Positions 26,585 to 36,959 of a stretch of 64,000 nucleotides of DNA are shown one piece after another. The stretch comes from Fasciolopsis buskii (Eukaryota; Platyhelminthes; Trematoda; Plagiorchiida; Fasciolidae), in NCBI GenBank assembly GCA_008360955.1, contig LUCM01009796.1:124001-188000 (forward strand), read 5' to 3'. The position numbers and the translations under genes are program-made. The notes beneath the pieces are model-generated. The model did not search any database, was not told where the DNA came from, and worked only from the letters and a program-made list of their open reading frames with translations. How positions within the stretch are numbered: the stretch's first letter is position 1; each line of letters begins with the position of its first letter.

Positions 26585-26655
26585 ACTGAATGCGATCTAT
26601 TACTTCATGGCATGTCATGCTAATCCGTTGAGCTAAGTTAACATAGCCACGCTGT
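26585..26655 (-). repeat. Weak tRNA-like SINE remnant
   Basis: On the minus strand, AACTTAGCTCAACGGATTAGCATG has the form of an A-box and D-arm (TTAGCTCAACGG). About 35 bases on, GATCGCATTCAGTCACG could be a decayed B-box. No paired stems hold up. Confidence 0.25.
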
Positions 26656-27463
26656 TTTTCTTGAGCGTGAAGAGGCATCATCTATGGCCGCATTTTTGTA
26701 AATGAGCAGGACAAAACAGTTTCTAAGTCCAGCCGTAGATTTCAGTCAAAGATTAATTTTTCCTGGCACGCAAGATCCTCATTTCTGTGCGAAGTTTGTT
26801 TTCAGTAGCATAAAGTTGTCCACTGGACAATCATAAAATGTCCGTAACCAGAACCGCGCAATAATTGCCAATGCATCTAAATGGGACATTGTGTCACTTC
26901 ATCCATCCTCATTTCAAATAATAGAACATAATAGATCGTGGCCTTGCGTTCGCGGTTCCCATAGGACTTAAAAAAACGCTCAAAATATGAGGGAAAAGTA
27001 TCGAATAAATTCCCAAGACTCATGGAGAAATATTTATTTAAGGCATGGTATTTTCGTCGAATTTCGCGTTAAAATCTTCCCCTAAGCAGCAACATAACAA
27101 TATTTGTCTACATTTTTAAGTCAACTGTTAGAAAGGAAACTAACCAGGGAACATAATCGTAACCTGATATACTTTTAAGTAATTTGCTCAAAATCAAAAC
27201 TAAATTGAAACGTATTGCACCTATGGTTTTATAAACATTCCAAAAACTCAACTTCCGAACGTTCATCTATTATATGGAAAGGATTTTTCTGTTTCTGCAG
27301 ACGTTTCTGTCGTTTCACGATTATAAATAAAACTGACAAAAAACGATGCCTCGTTGGGGCTGGTCATCCACAAAATAACCGTTAACTTGTGGTTTAATAA
27401 GCGACTTAGACGGACAATCATATATGGCAGTTTGTTAAGTTTTGATACGCAGTCTTTCTTCGA

Positions 27464-27651
27464 TGGCGGCCGACACACACTACATACCACGTCTACCGCC
27501 GTGGGGTTTGAGAGAAAAATGGACAGCTACCGGGAAAGCGATCCTATATTGTTCTAAGGAGAATGTAGACAACCTTCGTTCTATGTGGACTATTGTGTGT
27601 AATGAATCAGTTATTCAAAAAATAGCAAGACGATTAGTCAGCAAGATCTAA
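27464..27651 (+). CDS. Open frame from an ATG, unknown
   Basis: An ATG-initiated frame of 62 codons (starting MAADTHYIPRLPPWG) ends in TAA. Its composition is protein-like, with a basic C-terminus. It overlaps a second frame from 27354. No signal peptide, domain, splice partner or polyadenylation signal could be assigned. It lies on the same strand about 500 bases before the next candidate exon, but I could not join them in phase. Confidence 0.12.
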
Positions 27652-28163
27652 CTAAAGAGAGTAGTGCAGCTAAATGAACGACCTATGAGTGACTGAGAAC
27701 TCGAAATCTAATCCTGAATTGCGCCGGTTACAGGGTGGTACATCGTTTATTAATTCCGATCAGAAAAAGTAAGGCGAAAATGACGTGGACAGATTGGAAA
27801 ATTAAAAAACGTTAAATGAAGCTTACGAAATTTGCTGTTTTGCTTGTCCACTGGCTGGTATAGTAAAGTGTTTCTCAGCTACTGGTCTAAACTTGAAACT
27901 ACTTCGAAATGCGGGTAGGTTGTCGTATACCAGTCTTCGAATTTACTCTGGAATTGTACAATTTAATGTCCTACTCAATAGAACCCGCCACGAAAGCTGA
28001 AATTCACTGAAATGTGAACTTCACTTGGTGAGCAACGTTGTTGTTTCTTTACATTTTTACAACAATATTATAACTTCGGTGCATTTAGTGAGTTGCCAAT
28101 AAAAGCCAAAATTTGTTTCATTATATCGAGTCCGATTGTCACGGCTGACTTTGCTGAAAGATA

Positions 28164-28367
28164 TTGGGAAACGTTGCAGCATCATTAATGAACTTCACGT
28201 GTTTTGAAAATTCACAAACTAAAGCGAAATCTATGGTACAAATTTTAGCTCATACTAATATTACTTCATACAAAATGTGCCCAAGAAAAATTGTCCTAAT
28301 ATTGGATTTTGTCGGCAAAGCTAATGTCAATAAATCAGACAGTATTAAGGAATATTTCCGGTGGTAA
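28164..28367 (+). CDS. Candidate exon, unknown protein
   Basis: A 67-codon frame of even composition (N-glycosylation-like NFT and NIT; a hydrophobic KIVLILDFV). Donor-like GT dinucleotides occur near its end (TTTCCG|GTGG and CTCAG|GTAGAG slightly further). Neither matches the phase of the exon at 28679, so it is either from an intervening structure I cannot see or is chance. Confidence 0.12.
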   Translation: MGNVAASLMNFTCFENSQTKAKSMVQILAHTNITSYKMCPRKIVLILDFVGKANVNKSDSIKEYFRW

Positions 28368-28678
28368 ATGGAATTATATGGTTCTCAGGTAGAGTTGATG
28401 CTTTTAAGTGATCATCTAACTGGGAAAGGAACTTATCACCGTCAGATCTAGTTTTTCTCAGCGTTGGGTACGTCGGAGTTATCACCAAGAGAGAGCAAGA
28501 AGGCAGCAGGAAATGGTTTGTAGACGGTTAGAGTTCGACATCACTGTGTACGAATGAAAATCTTCCATGACTATCACAGAAGTTGACTCCCTGGTAATTG
28601 TTGCTTAACAGGCGCAATTATAACGCGTAGTAAACAATTCGCGAGTGCTGTTCCTATGGCTATTATCTTTCTATTCAG

Positions 28679-29103
28679 GTGTCGTGTAAAACATTAAACG
28701 CGGCAGAATTCGTAGATAGGAATCCGGAGCACCCAATATTTAATTGCAAGCGGTCTTCAGAATCTGCCAGTTTGCATGATCCTGACTTTATCAGATTTCC
28801 AAACCACTTCCTTATTATTAATCTACATGGTAATGTAGAACCATGTATATATATATATATATCACAGGTGAGAGAATGAAGTTCTTTCCCGTAACTCAGG
28901 ATGATATTGGTTTGCTCAAAGCAGTGAAAAAATCAATAATACATTTATATACATATATGTATTTTAGGTATATATTTTCACAGGTAATCGGGAAGTCTTG
29001 CCAAAATTATAATGTGCTGAACTCAAAGAATTCCTGGGTGATGCTCGAAATTGAAAACGTTGTTGCTCATTTATACCAGTGTCCCAACTTGGAGTTATGT
29101 TGA
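28679..29103 (+). CDS. Candidate three-exon gene end with tiny introns
   Basis: Exon 1 (28679-28829) follows a strong acceptor (TATCTTTCTATTCAG) and ends at a donor G|GTAATG, one base into a codon. Intron 1 (28830-28867) is 38 nt, holds a (TA)n run and ends in ATCACAG. Exon 2 starts with GT, completing a Gly codon in frame, and reads on to about 28923. A second possible intron of 60 nt (28924-28983, GTGAAA to TTTTCACAG) has a length divisible by three, so the frame stays open whether or not it is removed. Exon 3 ends in TGA at 29103, and AATAAA follows at 29245-29250. The product would be about 110 residues or more, with six scattered Cys and no recognised domain. The 5' end is not found. Introns of 30-60 nt are known in schistosome genes. 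The model is still only a consistent set of signals. Confidence 0.25.
28844..28862. repeat. (TA)n run within a proposed 38-nt intron
   Basis: About nine TA units lie immediately before the acceptor-like ATCACAG. If the intron is real, the repeat makes up about half of it. Confidence 0.7.
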
Positions 29104-29416
29104 AGTTAATAGTGGTAATTAAATGACACATGAGCCTGGTCTCTTAGACTTTTCCACATAAATTAAAACAGAGCTCATACTTACACTAATAACTGAGTGG
29201 AATTCATCCTACAACAACTATCTGTAAACAACTGGTCACCGGTAAATAAAAACCAGCCCATTTATGTGCCTTGGATGCATCGTTGGATGTGACCTTTGGC
29301 TCAGCAAATTTTCAATGTATATTTGATTAAATTGCATTGCTTGAACTTTTGCTTACACAGATGTCACAGTTACGGTGAGAAAAGATGAATTCGCCACCTC
29401 ACCAAAATACACTGTT

Positions 29417-29824
29417 TTAAAAAAAGCATAGCATGCAACAAACATTTGCAATTCCCGAGTGAATGTGTAGAAGATCAGCCAGGATATGCTCGCGATTCGT
29501 GAGAATTCTGGCCCCGTAGGAACCAACTGAGTTCCAATAAGTATTTATGCCAAAAGGTATGGAGCAGAAGATGGGACGTGTTTTGGTATAGGAACAGCAT
29601 TTATGAAGATCAGTGTGTAGGGATTGGGACGGATCTAAAATATCTTCAGATGAAAATGTTCTGCACGCGCTTGGATACATGTCACACAGGTTGGCGCAGA
29701 GTTCTTTCAGTGGTATGTTAGATACACAAGTAATATTTGACAAACCATGGCGAAGAGTTCTGAATTTTTTAATAAACCAATAACATTGATAGGGGAAAAA
29801 TAGAGAGAGAGCGGGAAAACACAT
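29417..29824 (-). CDS. Cys-rich open frame, unknown
   Basis: A 135-codon frame on the minus strand. After a hydrophobic start rich in Phe and Leu, it holds about ten Cys, with groups such as ELCANLCDMYPSAC, KCCSY, PIFC and ANVCCMLC near the end. The pattern recalls small Cys-rich secreted proteins but matches no family I can name. An acceptor-like TTCAG lies near 29767, with a weak pyrimidine tract. No polyadenylation signal was seen close to the stop. Length is within chance expectation. Confidence 0.15.
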   Translation of the reverse strand: MCFPALSLFFPYQCYWFIKKFRTLRHGLSNITCVSNIPLKELCANLCDMYPSACRTFSSEDILDPSQSLHTDLHKCCSYTKTRPIFCSIPFGINTYWNSVGSYGARILTNREHILADLLHIHSGIANVCCMLCFF

Positions 29825-30169
29825 CGGTAAACAAATAGGGCGGTGGTGTTTTGTTTAACCTGTAAATGTTGCACTCTTTTCATGTGAAATGATAGTCATC
29901 CAGGGCATTTACAGAATCGGCAATGTGAAAAACCACGTTAGATTTTTGCCAGTATTATTTTTTATATACTTGATGGAATCTACCTTAGTGAGTAGTTCCG
30001 CTTTAATGAAATTAGGGCCAGCCGAGTAAGCAGACGAAAATAAACTTCAGTGAACTTTCGACACATTTGACAAACTAAGATTTAAGCAAGAATGAAGAAA
30101 AAATATGAAAGGGAGACGGGATGCTGGAAAAGTTTCAAACTCTTTGGTTGCAGACCCAGGCTGACGGAG

Positions 30170-30610
30170 AGCATATTGTGAATTATTGACCTATGGGAAC
30201 TGGCATGCAGGTCATTGAAGTATGGTGAAAACAAAATGGAGAAAGAACAGCCCGTTGAAGGATTTAGGAACTATTTACCAGCGGGGTAGATTTGTTTTCT
30301 TCCCAGTCTTAATCACTGCGTTCTTTTGGTGAAGTAGTACAACAGTCATACCAAGAGGCGAGTTAGACAGTCGAACTGCTCAAGTTTGTGAAGACAGTGA
30401 AGCAGAGTTGAATGCGGAGGAAAAATCGAAGAAAGCTTATCGGATGCATTCAAGGATTTGATGTTATGAACCGGGGAGGATACAGCATCCAAAGTGGATC
30501 TCTTCGATTTGTAAGCAAACTGAATGAGGTCCTCATGCACATAAACAGAAGCTTGATGACTCAAGACAGCACGTTCTGTTAGCTTACGACCGATTGAATT
30601 ACTAGATTTT
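30170..30610 (-). mobile_element. CR1/jockey-type LINE, reverse transcriptase fragment
   Basis: Read downward from 30610, the minus strand codes in one frame for ERAVLSHQASVYVHEDLIQF, then AYKSKRSTLDAVSSPVHNI, the conserved block that in intact elements reads D-x-Q-F-A-Y-R-x-x-R-S-T-x-D-A-V. SSIFPPHSTLLHCLHKLEQF follows; intact elements have a D-F-S-S-A-F-N-T-I-P-P block here, so part (including the first catalytic Asp region) is deleted. About 100 bases on, in another frame, RAVLSPFCF (about 30230-30260) matches the G-A-V-L-S-P-F-L-F block, and after a shift YFNDLHASS follows (about 30195-30225). The YADD block is not recognisable. The copy is dead and internally deleted. Assignment is by remembered family motifs. 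Confidence 0.75.
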
Positions 30611-30619
30611 GGGGTGGCA

Positions 30620-31980
30620 CAATACTGACGTGTCTTCGATACTCAGGATTGAAATTTTTGCATAACCAGTTATTAACAATTGTGGTAAATTGCAGCAGTG
30701 AGCGAAACCAGACCAAACTTCATAACCGATGCCTGTGTTTATTTGGTCAAGCAAAAGAGTTTGCATGCTTCTTCCTTAGAAAGCGATGTTACCTCTCCGC
30801 GTCCATCCAGGCCCATGAAACCAGAAAGTCATTACGTGGATAAATAAACGCTCGGTTGATATTTTCTGCATCCGCAATACGGCTCGTTGGTTTCAATTAA
30901 TTTCCGCACAAAAGGCGAATTCCTTGCCAAAAGCGTTCGATGTTGCAGCCAGTCAGAAGCTGAGTTGCATACGACATGTCGATTTGCTTTAGTTCCTTCG
31001 ATATTCAGGATAAAAGAAATCTGACTCTCTGGGAAGCCCATACTTTGTGGAAGTTCTCCTTCATTCTCCTTAGAGTCTTGAGTGTGGATGAAGCATTAAA
31101 GCCGTAATAGATAAAACGTGTTTTTAGGTGACATAAAAAATCAAAAATTGGATCGTTTATCTATAAATAAAGGTTTGATTTAAAATAAAACCACGAACAT
31201 GCATGAAAGAGAGCTCTTTGAAGAAAAATCTTATTCCTAGAAAAATTAGGCAGCTGTCATTAGATTTTCTCAGACTTCCTGAAGTATTGGAAAAAAGCAG
31301 TCCGGGAATAACCGGTAGGTTTTAAAAGATCAGTGGTTGAATGTGGAGCATGCGTCTTAAGACGGAAAAGCTCGGGACGATCGATTATAATTCCATCTAG
31401 GGTGAAGTTAACATTGGTTGGATCAGTCACAACACACAGAGAAATGAAAGTATCGGTATGCGATCGCTTTTGATGACGAATAAGTAGTCCCGAAGAATCT
31501 CAGCCACATAAATCTCATTTTAAGGATAGTTTTATGCATATTTTGTCCGAAGTCTGTGGAAAACTGCTTGCTGTCAATCGTGTTTGCAGTCAATCTAAGG
31601 TCACGTTTTCCCTCCTGAATACCGCATTTTGATGCGTGTATCCCGGAGACCTGTCTTTTTGAGCACTAGTGATGACTATCTCCAAAGGGCTGTCATGTTT
31701 TACTTCATACTGTTTGGCATCACCTGTTAGAATTTGGTCATACACTGTAAACAAGTTGAGCACTCATGAGACGGAGTAATTTTCCAGCCATTTCTGCAAT
31801 GACAGCCAATAAGCGATTCCGTCCGCGTCTCAAAGCAACGGGGGAGTCACAAGTACTGACTGTTTAGTTGGCCAAACATCTTCTGACAATCTTTGCACAG
31901 GGCTGGTTTGTAGACCATTTATATTTTGCATTAGGATTTCATTTTAATCATTAGGGGGTGTGAATAGATGATAAGTCTCC
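30620..31980. other. No supported gene; possible LINE flank
   Basis: Upstream (on the minus strand) of the CR1-like fragment. Weak resemblance to reverse transcriptase N-terminal sequence may run a little beyond 30610. The frames at 30649-30843 (+) and 30832-31041 (-) are unsupported. Confidence 0.3.
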
Positions 31981-32037
31981 ATTTATTTTTCGTGCGTATT
32001 CGCCGGGATCTTTTAATCGGTCAGGCAGCGCTAACCT

Positions 32038-32461
32038 TCAGAAAGAGGAAATAAGTTTCGAAAGTACGGGATTCCAATGAGATTCTGGTGAGAAATCAAT
32101 AAAGTGTTGCATAGCATTAGGCGATTTATTATTAGAGCACCTTGCAAGCAAACTTAAAACGGACAATAAGGGCAAAACCAGCGGTGGGCTGCCGCATGCG
32201 AAACAGGTCAACTTTTCAGATATGATCGGGTCTTCAGTTATAAATTTAAAAAAGTGTGACTCCAACATAGACTCGGATGGTACTCGTGCTTGTGTTCTGG
32301 CAGCTGCGCTCAAAAACACGTACATATGGTAAACCAACTGCAACGAGCCTTCACATTTTTGCAGACACAGCGGAATTTTTTATTGAATCAGTCATCAATG
32401 ACCTGAATCAATTCACAAGATTATTGTAGTAGAAATAAAGGTTCGACAGATTTGACGAGTA
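32038..32461 (-). CDS. Candidate two-exon gene end with a 45-nt micro-exon
   Basis: On the minus strand, a 45-nt exon (32461-32417, 15 codons, Tyr/Asn-rich) lies between a strong acceptor (GTGTGTTTTATTCAG) and a donor CTT|GTGAAT. A 79-nt intron (32338-32416) ends CTCGTTGCAG, and the last exon (32337-32038) has 99 codons and a TGA. All borders are in phase 0. AATAAA (TTTATT on the plus strand, 31982-31987) lies about 50 nt past the stop. The last exon codes for a mostly hydrophobic, helical-looking protein with one CFAC and no named domain. The 5' part is not found. The micro-exon is short enough to arise by chance. The coincidence of stop, AATAAA and phase is the reason for listing it. Confidence 0.25.
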
Positions 32462-32699
32462 CTGAATAAAACACACTCTGGCTTGTCGCATTTGCTCATT
32501 TGGCAGTGCCTAGGCCAAATCAAACCGTTGGTTCTGTGCTCACCAAGATCAAAGACTTGTAGCAGTTTTTGGGTCTATGCTGTGATTCAGCTTGGTGTCA
32601 TATCTGAGGCACCGTGTGAACCATGCATATCATTGGACAAGTTCCCGTCGTTCCAGTTCTGCGACAAGCGATGCAAGGAAATTAAACATCCCTGAATAG

Positions 32700-33720
32700 A
32701 ATATTTTCTAAAATAAATTTGCCGCTTGTATAGAGGTTTATTTGGAAAGTAGTCCCAAGCAAAACAATAATCTCTTGCTATAAGTTGGTCTTTAAGCAAC
32801 GTTGATTTTCATGTAAACAATATTTATGCGCGAGAACTGAACAAGCGGGATAGTTTGGAACTAGAAACCCTTCTGTGTGTATTGGACACGTATCTCGGTT
32901 AGGTGCAACTTTCCTGTTTTTGCATATTCTCACATAAAACATGAATTTCTTCGAAAACTTTTCGTATAAAGTGAAATTTATGAGCTACCGGCTGAAAGTG
33001 AGACATAAGTTTATTTTCCCGTCTAGTATAAGAAACGGGAGATTTTGATGTTTATACTGATGGTTTTTGATCGTTGTCACCCAGTTTAAAGAAAAAAGCT
33101 TTTACTATGGTATCCACTAGCCCCAATTGCTTTCCTCAACTGCAGCGTCTTGGAAGTGTGATGGATGACTACATTAATCAACTTGCTTGAGTAGTTCGTG
33201 AGGAAAGCGGTAAATTTCGAGGTTTTTGTTTATTTCCGAATGACAGGATAGAAATCGGTAGGATGAGATATGCCACAAAACTTCAGGTATCCACTAAATG
33301 ATCTTGCGGTTGTTATTTTTCTGGTTGTAATCTAAGCATGTATAATGAATAATTTAAGTAATATGCACCGCATCCGAGTTCAGCTAATTGGAATGGAACC
33401 TACGGAGCCCATCATCATTGTCATTTGAGTTGGACATGACAATTACAAAACTTATATCGCTCAACGAATTTTGGTTTTAAAAATCATAACAAACATATTT
33501 TGAGACGCCCATGCAACCTTCTCTTATAATTCTGTAATTGTGTGAAAGAACCAGAGTAAATCTGTCACTTTTTATCCACCTAATTGGTAATTTTGCTTAG
33601 TGCAACTTCTACCACACTAAAAATAGCTCGAAAATTTATGGACGTATTCTTATGAAGCATGTTACCTTATGACTCACTGTTGACAGAGTTAATAAATGTA
33701 GAAGTCATTCGGTTGTGAAA
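32700..33720. other. No supported feature
   Basis: AT-rich sequence with short frames only. No repeats or RNA-like structures are evident. Confidence 0.4.
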
Positions 33721-33724
33721 CGCA

Positions 33725-33810
33725 CTCGACATTTGCACGATTCGGACACACCCGTGGACGCAAACCACGTTTTGGGAATCACGTGCGCCATACCAACTAA
33801 GATATGAGGC
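33725..33810 (-). repeat. tRNA-like SINE remnant
   Basis: Minus-strand ATCTTAGTTGGTATGGCGC has D-arm/A-box form. CACGT and ACGTG then pair around a 10-base loop as an anticodon-like arm. A disrupted B-box-like segment (CGGGTGTGTCCGAATC) follows at the expected distance. Confidence 0.35.
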
Positions 33811-33924
33811 CATGCCGAAAAATTTTGGATACAACTTGAGGGTGAATGGTTAGCAGCCCAAAATGCGTAGTCACAATACAATCACCACACTCAGCTCCTT
33901 GTAATTTAAGTGTCAAAGCAATCT

Positions 33925-33998
33925 CCCTACATCAGTTAGAATACACGAGCACGACTGTTTTTGATTCGAACGCGTGAGTTCAAATCCCACGAAATTGG
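33925..33998 (+). repeat. tRNA-like SINE remnant
   Basis: GTGAGTTCAAATCCCAC is a good B-box with a paired T-arm (GTG..CAC). It is preceded at the right distance by ATCAGTTAGAATACACGAG, a decayed D-arm. It lies about 130 bases from, and opposite in orientation to, the tRNA-like segment at 33.75 kb. Confidence 0.4.
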
Positions 33999-34009
33999 AT
34001 CAGTTTTCT

Positions 34010-35600
34010 AATCTTGGTCTGACAAACTCTCATCAAATTGGTTGCGTGCAAAAAACTGGGGCAAAATCCCGATACCATTGATTGAATATTTTTATATGAA
34101 TAGTGTGTATTTGTGTGAAAACTTGATTAGCTTTGATAAAATGCAGGTAAACAGTGCTTCAAACTTCTAAGTACACAATTGAATTAAATTCGATTTCACA
34201 CCGACACCAATCGCGATACGAAATTCTAAACAGGGATGGCTAATAATTTTATCATTTTACTCTTTCTATAGTGCTAAGCTCAGGAAAACGCGGCATTGTG
34301 TCGTCTCTTATTGGTGAATCTTTACTAGTAGATTAATCGAAATTGCCACAGTAAGGGTGATTTCACTTGGAACAGACCGATTAGCTCGGACGTTCGTTTT
34401 TGACTGAGTTCCGATGGTCTTCACAAGGCTATGGAATGTAGTGTGCTTAAAATTCTGAAAGTTTCCGTATCGTAAAACATGTTTCATTTTTAATAAAACA
34501 AACTGGCCCCTAGTGTTGGTTTTGAGTAAAATATCTAAGCGACTACACAAACTCCTATCCGAATTGTCCGATTTTCGTTCAAAACAGTTTTTACCAAGGT
34601 TTCAGTGCAGAATTGAAACGTGAAAACCCCGTGGCTGATTTTAATCAAACTTTCCAACCTAGACAGATGTCTGGCATCATATCAACCGAGATTCTTACAA
34701 ATAACCTCAAATTCAGATGCAACTTAGAACATTGAGCTCAAATGCTCAAGAGAATACCGTGAATGGTATTTCTTGTCGGCTGTCTGAAACGAGCACGAGA
34801 AATGTTTGTTCAGCGTGAATAAGAAGCAATTTAGTAATCCACGCATGAATTCACCTCAGAGGGAGTAACCGAAAGAGGAATCATTGAAAAAGGACAAAGA
34901 ATTAAAAGAACCGATTATTTCTGTGGCCATGTGAATTTTTACGTTTTTGTTGTCCTTTTTCCTTGCTTGTTCTGTCTGAACGCATTGAATTTACATGCAA
35001 TCAAATGTCCCCGCCGGGTCATTTTTAAACGTACGAAACTGAAAATGATCGGCCGATTAGTTCACCTTAAAAGAATTATCACCGGACGACTGGATTTGTG
35101 CAAACGAAAGGATGACCGGTTCATGTTCGTCTGAGTTTTTCGTATGTTCGCGTTCAAAGGTGAGTGAGTGTCATGTTCGGTGGATCTCCTTTGAAAACTC
35201 ACGTAAGTTGCAGTGCATCAAAGTGACCGTCCGTTTGAGCCTAATGATGTGTATGTCGTATTTGATATATTGAATACTGTAATGTCAACTTTGATTATAT
35301 TCTTTATCTGTGCGTACAAAAACCAAAAATGTCTGAACTTGCCTTCTGAAAATGAGGTAGCTAGACAATGCTATTTGTTTTAATTATTACATTTGCCAAC
35401 CCGTAGGTGTCTACAGCACAATCTGCCGTTGCTGTTTTACTCAACATTAGGGAATAGCATTAAAAGACAACGGAGTAAAGTAAGAATAGAAATGACCTAG
35501 TTACGGGACTGCTCACAAGGTGCACAGAACAATCATTGCTATCCGCTTGCAGTTAATTCTATCTAGTTTGATGTTCGTTGATTGTGAATGTCGTTTGCCA
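34010..35600. other. No supported feature
   Basis: Short open frames only (34308-34550 -, 34931-35134 +). Neither has splice context nor a known motif. Confidence 0.4.
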
Positions 35601-35608
35601 ATATTCAG

Positions 35609-35917
35609 TCATGTTCCGTGCGTGTTTTCCCTCAGTTTGCAATAATATCTTCGCTTTTCTAAAACATCTGGAATATAAAGAGTCGGTCTGAGAGTAAATC
35701 GTGCTAGAAATCCTGAGTGTCTTCTGGCTTGGTGAAAGGGAGCTGGGACCCGTATCCGGTTTCTTATAGTCATGAGCGCAGGTAGCATTTTTGCTGCACT
35801 TTCAACCACAATCATCAACGCGAAGAGGCTCCACCCGTAGCCTTCTACTGCTAATGTTTCGCATGGAAAGTGGCTTTGATTAGTCAGTAGCAGCTGTTGA
35901 CCTAGTCTGTTCGTCAT
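35609..35917 (-). CDS. Open frame from an ATG, unknown
   Basis: A 102-codon frame opens MTNRLGQQLLLTNQS. It has a hydrophobic stretch around residues 30-50 (SLFALMIVVESAAKMLPALM) and a strongly basic C-terminal half. No polyadenylation signal or splice partner was found. It faces away from the plus-strand frame that begins near 35.96 kb. Likely chance; listed because of its composition. Confidence 0.1.
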   Translation of the reverse strand: MTNRLGQQLLLTNQSHFPCETLAVEGYGWSLFALMIVVESAAKMLPALMTIRNRIRVPAPFHQARRHSGFLARFTLRPTLYIPDVLEKRRYYCKLRENTHGT

Positions 35918-35962
35918 ATCCTAATCGACATCACTAAACTAGAAACCAACTAGGATGTAATC

Positions 35963-36160
35963 AGCCCACCTGCGTTGTCACCTAAAATATGCGACGAAGA
36001 ATCAAACATGTCAAGTACTAAGTTTGCTGTAATGAAACAACTAGGCATAGCATATTCAGATTCTAAATCGCGTCCGGTAGGAGGAAGCAAACTTGAATGT
36101 CTTCTGAAGCCTGGGGTGATTCAATTTGACGATTTTTTATGTGAAATCCTGCTAAACTGA
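35963..36160 (+). CDS. Open frame, possible upstream exon
   Basis: A frame open from about 35957 and ending in TGA at 36160, containing SPKICDEESNMSSTKF and later GGSKLECLLKPG. It might be joined to the exon at 36376 by a donor inside it, but no donor gives the phase that exon needs. Confidence 0.1.
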   Translation, partial: SPPALSPKICDEESNMSSTKFAVMKQLGIAYSDSKSRPVGGSKLECLLKPGVIQFDDFLCEILLN

Positions 36161-36375
36161 GTATTTGCCTAAATTTTAAGCAAACTGGCACAAATCAGAT
36201 GCACTTTACATGGTGTTTTGTTTATAAAATTAACTGAGAAAATCTAGGGAGGACAAAATGTAGACAGGCGACTGTTATCAATGCAGACCCCATTAAAAAT
36301 TATGGTACTGATGGTTTAGTGGCGTTACCGGAGGATAAATTAATTCTTTTTCCTAACTTATTTTGTGTGTTCCAG

Positions 36376-36628
36376 TTATTTAGACTCGTGTACGCATGTT
36401 ACTAAACCTGTTGAGTCTGATAAATTGCCACTTGTACCCGGCTGTAGAAATAGAAAAATCGAATCTCTCATTAGTTTGTCTCGCGTACGGATGGATGAAG
36501 CGCAGGACTGGTTTCGCGGTTATCGTCGCGCTTCAGGTATGCGTACCCGGTATTAATCTGTCCATCCATCTCTACACTAGTGCGCTGCTTTCTTAGCTTC
36601 ATATTTGTATCCCTTTTCTGACGGTTAG
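36376..36628 (+). CDS. Candidate two-exon gene end, unknown protein
   Basis: Exon 36376-36536 lies between an acceptor (TTGTGTGTTCCAG) and a donor TTCAG|GTATGC. Only one of its three frames is open throughout. It codes for about 53 residues, charged toward the end (RKIESLISLSRVRMDEAQDW). The proposed 60-nt intron (36537-36596) ends in the very good acceptor CTGCTTTCTTAG. The next exon completes the split codon as GCT and reads nine more residues to a TAG at 36626-36628. No AATAAA was noted close by. Another strong acceptor (CTTTTCTTCATGTTACAG) at about 36794 opens a 49-codon frame to 36938, but its phase does not fit this model. No domain is recognised. Confidence 0.2.
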
Positions 36629-36959
36629 CATTGCCTGACCGACGAAAATCCTCCCACGACTCACCATGTGATTCGTAAACGGACTTATCATCGATTCGCG
36701 CTCCTAAAAATTCAAAATTAATTCTGGAGAGAAACTACACAATTCGAAGTTGTTGATAAAATTAACAGTTCCGTGCTTTTCTTCATGTTACAGGCATTTA
36801 AATTGTGCAACCACAAAAGCAGCATTTGGAGCAGTTTACGCAACATCACAGCGAAAACCTGGGAAAGGCCAGTTTGACAATAAAAGTCGTTTTCCGTTAT
36901 CGGTATTCATGCCGGCCTACAAGAACTTGAACGTGTGATGTCATTCATTTCCGCGGTTA

